A stretch of DNA of 36,916 bases. It comes from Streptococcus infantis. GTDB taxonomy: Bacteria; Bacillota; Bacilli; Lactobacillales; Streptococcaceae. The notes beneath the pieces were generated by a model. That model was not told the DNA's origin. It saw nothing but the letters and a program-made list of their open reading frames with translations, and did not search any database. Made by a program: the position numbers and the translations under genes. This document shows positions 33,939 to 36,916 of this stretch, in pieces. Positions within the stretch are counted from its first letter, which is position 1. Each line of letters starts with the position of its first letter. Where the stretch lies: contig NZ_KQ970824.1 of assembly GCF_001579645.1 (NCBI RefSeq), positions 106,267-143,182 on the forward strand, given 5' to 3'.

Positions 33939-34803
33939 GGTTTAATTCTCTTTCAAATGTGCCTGATAGCGCAGTAAAGCTTAATTGGTTTAAGGTCAGA
34001 GGATGGATAAAGGATAATTTAAATGCATGAAGCATCAGTCTCTTTGCTTTTGAATGTGGATTGTAGAGAGGATCTCCAAGGATTGAATGTCCATGGTGAG
34101 ATAGATGAACCCGAATCTGATGTGTTCGACCTGTTTTTAATCTACAGCGGACCAGAGAGGTCTTGTTTTGAAATTGCTTCAATCGAGTTACATGAGTTTC
34201 AGCATATTGACCATTTTTGAAATCCACCACCCGTTTTCTACGATCGTGACGATCGCGACCTATTTTATCTCGGAAGATAAGTTCTTTAGAACCTACTTTT
34301 CCTTCAACCAGAGCCCAGTACTCGCGGGAAATCTCTTTTTTCTCCAGTAATCGATTGAGGATGGGCAGTATAAATGGATTTTTAGCAAAGAGGATGAGAC
34401 CGCTCGTTTCCTTATCTAGACGATGGACAACATAGCAAGTCTGGCCTACATAGGCGCTGACATGATTGAGAAGTGCAATTTCTTCTGGTTGATTCCCGTG
34501 AGTTTTCATACCTTCGGGTTTGTTCACGATGATCAAATGTTGGTCTTGGTAGACTTCTTGGACAAGATTAGGATTTCCCCAAACAATTTCTTTTGTAGGA
34601 TAATCCTCCTCATCGAAAATCAGTTGACATTCATCTCCAGATTTGACAGTTTGATGCCAGTGGACTTCTTCTTGATTGATGAGAATGTGCTTTTTAATTC
34701 TCAAGAAATGCCGTATTTTTCTCGGAATGAGTAGTTGCTCCTCCAAGAAGACTTTGACAGTCATTTCAGGAAGAGAATCAGGGATAACAAAGGTAAATTT
34801 CAT
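33928..34803 (-). CDS. RluA-family 23S rRNA pseudouridine synthase
   Basis: A 291-residue protein with an N-terminal S4-like RNA-binding domain (about residues 10-75, including IRHFLRIKKHILINQEEV) and a pseudouridine synthase domain with the catalytic motif HRLDKETSGLILFAKN (aspartate near residue 134) and the C-terminal RLKTGRTHQIRVHLSHHGHS. It belongs to the RluA/RluC/RluD group, but the exact uridine cannot be told. It is the only minus-strand gene here. No Shine-Dalgarno sequence precedes its ATG; a TGTTACAAT extended -10 box ends 6 nt before it. Confidence 0.93.
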   Translation of the reverse strand: MKFTFVIPDSLPEMTVKVFLEEQLLIPRKIRHFLRIKKHILINQEEVHWHQTVKSGDECQLIFDEEDYPTKEIVWGNPNLVQEVYQDQHLIIVNKPEGMKTHGNQPEEIALLNHVSAYVGQTCYVVHRLDKETSGLILFAKNPFILPILNRLLEKKEISREYWALVEGKVGSKELIFRDKIGRDRHDRRKRVVDFKNGQYAETHVTRLKQFQNKTSLVRCRLKTGRTHQIRVHLSHHGHSILGDPLYNPHSKAKRLMLHAFKLSFIHPLTLNQLSFTALSGTFERELNQNG

Positions 34804-34891
34804 ACAGATATTGTAACAAAAAATAGATTATTTGGATAGGGAAACTAGCTAAATTCTTGTCTTCCTAAGGGGAAGATGATAAAATAAACGC
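34804..34891. promoter_or_regulatory. Divergent promoter region, possibly leaderless both ways
   Basis: On the minus strand TACAAT, preceded by TGT, occupies 34810-34815, with the ATG of the synthase at 34803-34801. On the plus strand TTGTCT (34857-34862) and TAAAAT (34880-34885) are spaced by 17 bp, with the pbp2a ATG at 34892. Each -10 box ends 6 nt before a start codon, so the RNA would begin at or next to the ATG. The only purine-rich run on the plus side, AAGGGGAAG (34867-34875), is 16 nt from the ATG, too far for usual Shine-Dalgarno use. Confidence 0.5.
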
Positions 34892-36916
34892 ATGAAATTA
34901 GATACATTATTTGAAAAGTTTCTTTCTTTGTTTAAGAAAGAGGAGAATGAAACTCCAGAAGCAAAAAATGACGACGCTTATAAAGAAGAAAGATTGACGA
35001 GTAACTTGCGACGGTCAAGAGGAGACCGAAAGAAAGCAGGACAAGTCGGACCAATTCGCAAATTTTGGCGTCGCTACCATCTGACGAAAATCGTCCTTAT
35101 CCTAGGACTTAGTGCCAGTTTATTCGTTGGGGTCTATCTATTTGCCTTGGCTAAATCGACAAATGTTACAGACTTGCAGAATGCTTTGAAAACACGAACG
35201 GTGATTTTTGATAGAGAAGAGAATGAGGCTGGTGCCTTGTCAGGCCAAAAAGGAACCTACGTTGAGCTCTCGGAAATTAGTGAAGATTTGCAGAATGCTG
35301 TTATTGCGACAGAAGATAGAAGCTTCTATAAAAATAGTGGAATTAACTATGGTCGTTTTTTCCTAGCTATCCTAACAGCTGGTCGCTCGGGTGGTGGATC
35401 TACAATTACTCAACAGCTGGCGAAAAATGCTTATCTTTCACAAGATCAAACTGTGCAGAGAAAGGCCAAAGAATTCTTTCTTGCTTTAGAATTAACCAAA
35501 AAATACAGTAAAAAAGAAATTCTAACCATGTATTTGAACAATGCCTACTTCGGTAATGGAGTTTGGGGTGTTGAAGATGCTAGCAAAAAGTACTTTGGCG
35601 TTTCGGCATCGGAATTAACTCTTGATGAAGCCGCCACTTTAGCAGGTATGCTTAAAGGCCCAGAATTGTACAATCCTCTGAATTCTATTGAGCATTCAAC
35701 TAACCGAAGAGATACTGTCTTGCAAAATATGGTGGCTGCAGGCTACCTTGACAAAAATAAGGAAGCAGAAGCAGCAAGTGTTGATATGGCTTCTCAGTTG
35801 AAAGATAGTTATGAAGGGAAAATATCAGACTACCGTTATCCTTCCTATTTTGATGCAGTTGTCAATGAAGCTATTGAAAAGTATAATCTAACAGAGGAAG
35901 AAATCGTTAATAACGGTTATCGAATTTATACGGAGCTAGATCAAAATTATCAAGCAAATATGCAGGTTATCTACCAAAATACTTCTCTCTTTCCAACAGC
36001 TGAAGATGGGACACATGCAGAGTCTGGTAGTGTCGCATTAGAACCAAAAACAGGTGGAGTTCGAGGAGTTGTTGGTCGAGTGGCAGGGGATGATAAGACA
36101 GGTTTCAGGAATTTTAACTATGCAACCCAATCCAAAAGAAGTCCAGGGTCTACTATTAAACCCTTGATAGTGTACACACCAGCGGTTGAAGCGGGTTGGT
36201 CTCTTAATAAGGAGTTGGATAATCATACCATGCAATATGGTGATTATAAAGTAGACAACTACGCAGGAATCAAGACATCACGAGAAGTACCCATGTATCA
36301 AGCTTTGGCTAAATCTCTAAATTTACCTGCAGTAGCTACTGTTAAAGAACTTGGAATTGATAAAGCCTTTGAAGCGGGTGAAAAGTTTGGTCTCAACATG
36401 AGCGATGTAGATCGTGTGCTTGGAGTAGCTTTAGGTGGTGGCGTAGAAACTAACCCTCTTCAGATGGCCCAAGCCTACGCAGTGTTTGCAAATGAAGGAC
36501 TCATGCCGGATGCTCACTTTATCACCCGTATTGAAAATGCTAGTGGTCAAGTGATTGCTACTCATAAAAATACTCAAAAACGAGTGGTTGACAAATCGGT
36601 AGCTGATAAAATGACCAGTATGATGTTAGGTACTTTTACAAATGGTACAGGGGTCAGTTCGTCTCCAGATGATTATGTCATGGCTGGAAAAACAGGAACA
36701 ACAGAGGCAGCCTTTAACCCAGAATATACCAGTGATCAATGGGTGATTGGTTATACACCAGATCTAGTGATTAGCCACTGGCTTGGTTTCCCTACTACCG
36801 ATGAAAATCATTATCTAGCAGGTTCGACTTCGAATGGTGCTGCTCACATTTTTAGAAGTATGGCGGAAACAATCCTACCATATACGCCAGGAAGCACTTT
36901 TACAGTTGAAAATGCT
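34892..36916 (+). CDS. pbp2a: Class A penicillin-binding protein 2a, 5' part
   Basis: The frame is open from ATG 34892 to the window end (675 codons), so the C-terminus is missing. A charged cytoplasmic tail comes first, then a membrane helix (IVLILGLSASLFVGVYLFAL, about residues 67-86). The GT51 glycosyltransferase domain follows, with catalytic E141 in IATEDRSFYKNSG and GGSTITQQLAKNAYLS. The transpeptidase domain has S420 in SPGSTIKPL, an SLN motif and K600 in KTGTTEA. The enzyme polymerises and crosslinks peptidoglycan. The motifs are intact. Penicillin-resistance mosaicism cannot be judged from this alone. Confidence 0.95.
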   Translation, partial: MKLDTLFEKFLSLFKKEENETPEAKNDDAYKEERLTSNLRRSRGDRKKAGQVGPIRKFWRRYHLTKIVLILGLSASLFVGVYLFALAKSTNVTDLQNALKTRTVIFDREENEAGALSGQKGTYVELSEISEDLQNAVIATEDRSFYKNSGINYGRFFLAILTAGRSGGGSTITQQLAKNAYLSQDQTVQRKAKEFFLALELTKKYSKKEILTMYLNNAYFGNGVWGVEDASKKYFGVSASELTLDEAATLAGMLKGPELYNPLNSIEHSTNRRDTVLQNMVAAGYLDKNKEAEAASVDMASQLKDSYEGKISDYRYPSYFDAVVNEAIEKYNLTEEEIVNNGYRIYTELDQNYQANMQVIYQNTSLFPTAEDGTHAESGSVALEPKTGGVRGVVGRVAGDDKTGFRNFNYATQSKRSPGSTIKPLIVYTPAVEAGWSLNKELDNHTMQYGDYKVDNYAGIKTSREVPMYQALAKSLNLPAVATVKELGIDKAFEAGEKFGLNMSDVDRVLGVALGGGVETNPLQMAQAYAVFANEGLMPDAHFITRIENASGQVIATHKNTQKRVVDKSVADKMTSMMLGTFTNGTGVSSSPDDYVMAGKTGTTEAAFNPEYTSDQWVIGYTPDLVISHWLGFPTTDENHYLAGSTSNGAAHIFRSMAETILPYTPGSTFTVENA

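Noticed and set aside
1-36916. CRISPR arrays, tRNA genes, insertion sequences, prophage
   Set aside because: I saw no regularly spaced direct repeats, cloverleaf-like sequences, transposase fragments or phage genes in the window.

Overview
The window is chromosomal DNA of a low-GC Firmicute. The protein sequences and gene order point to a mitis-group Streptococcus (S. mitis, S. oralis, S. infantis or a relative). Most products look close to their S. pneumoniae counterparts, and nothing in the window suggests a plasmid, phage or insertion sequence. I found no CRISPR array, tRNA or rRNA.

Bases 1-13220 hold the end of the S10 operon and the whole spc and alpha operons, all on the plus strand: rplD (3' part), rplW, rplB, rpsS, rplV, rpsC, rplP, rpmC, rpsQ, rplN, rplX, rplE, rpsN, rpsH, rplF, rplR, rpsE, rpmD, rplO, secY, adk, infA, rpmJ, rpsM, rpsK, rpoA, rplQ. 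Most joints are under 30 bp, but the longer spacers are full of perfect hairpins. The two spacers flanking rpsH carry paralogous long hairpins whose stems differ by compensatory changes. The run ends in an L17-downstream-element-like structure and a strong terminator (to 13393).

Bases 13394-17821 hold an ACT-domain protein and a UPF0210/DUF711 protein, then a CiaR-controlled csRNA-type small RNA (site TTTAAG-N5-TTTAAG), then rnpA-yidC-khpB(jag). In S. pneumoniae, as I remember it, the first pair lies about 0.2 Mb to one side of oriC and the rnpA group about 0.2 Mb to the other. The junction here therefore looks like the endpoint of an inversion around the origin.

Bases 17822-28330 hold a conserved hypothetical gene and then the L-ascorbate (ula) system: PTS components ulaA, ulaB, ulaC; catabolic enzymes ulaD, ulaE, ulaF; a PRD-type activator (ulaR); and the lactonase ulaG under its own promoter. 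Transketolase follows. Ascorbate enters as ascorbate-6-phosphate. UlaG opens the lactone, UlaD decarboxylates, and UlaE and UlaF epimerise to D-xylulose-5-phosphate, which is a transketolase substrate. The ulaA and ulaG promoters share an ungapped upstream block (43 of 57 bases) at exactly the same distance from the -10 box, which marks it as the probable UlaR operator.

Bases 28331-36916 hold yajC, a low-molecular-weight tyrosine phosphatase, a membrane MORN-repeat protein, adhE (with cre and Rex-type sites), gap, a minus-strand RluA-family pseudouridine synthase, and the first 675 codons of the class A penicillin-binding protein PBP2a, which runs off the end. The last two genes are divergent, and each seems to have a -10 box only 6 nt before its start codon.

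I see no wholly new multi-gene system. The most novel-looking signals are RNA-level or regulatory: the covarying paired hairpins around rpsH, the shared ula operator block, the terminator-promoter overlap before tkt, and the possible leaderless divergent pair at the end.
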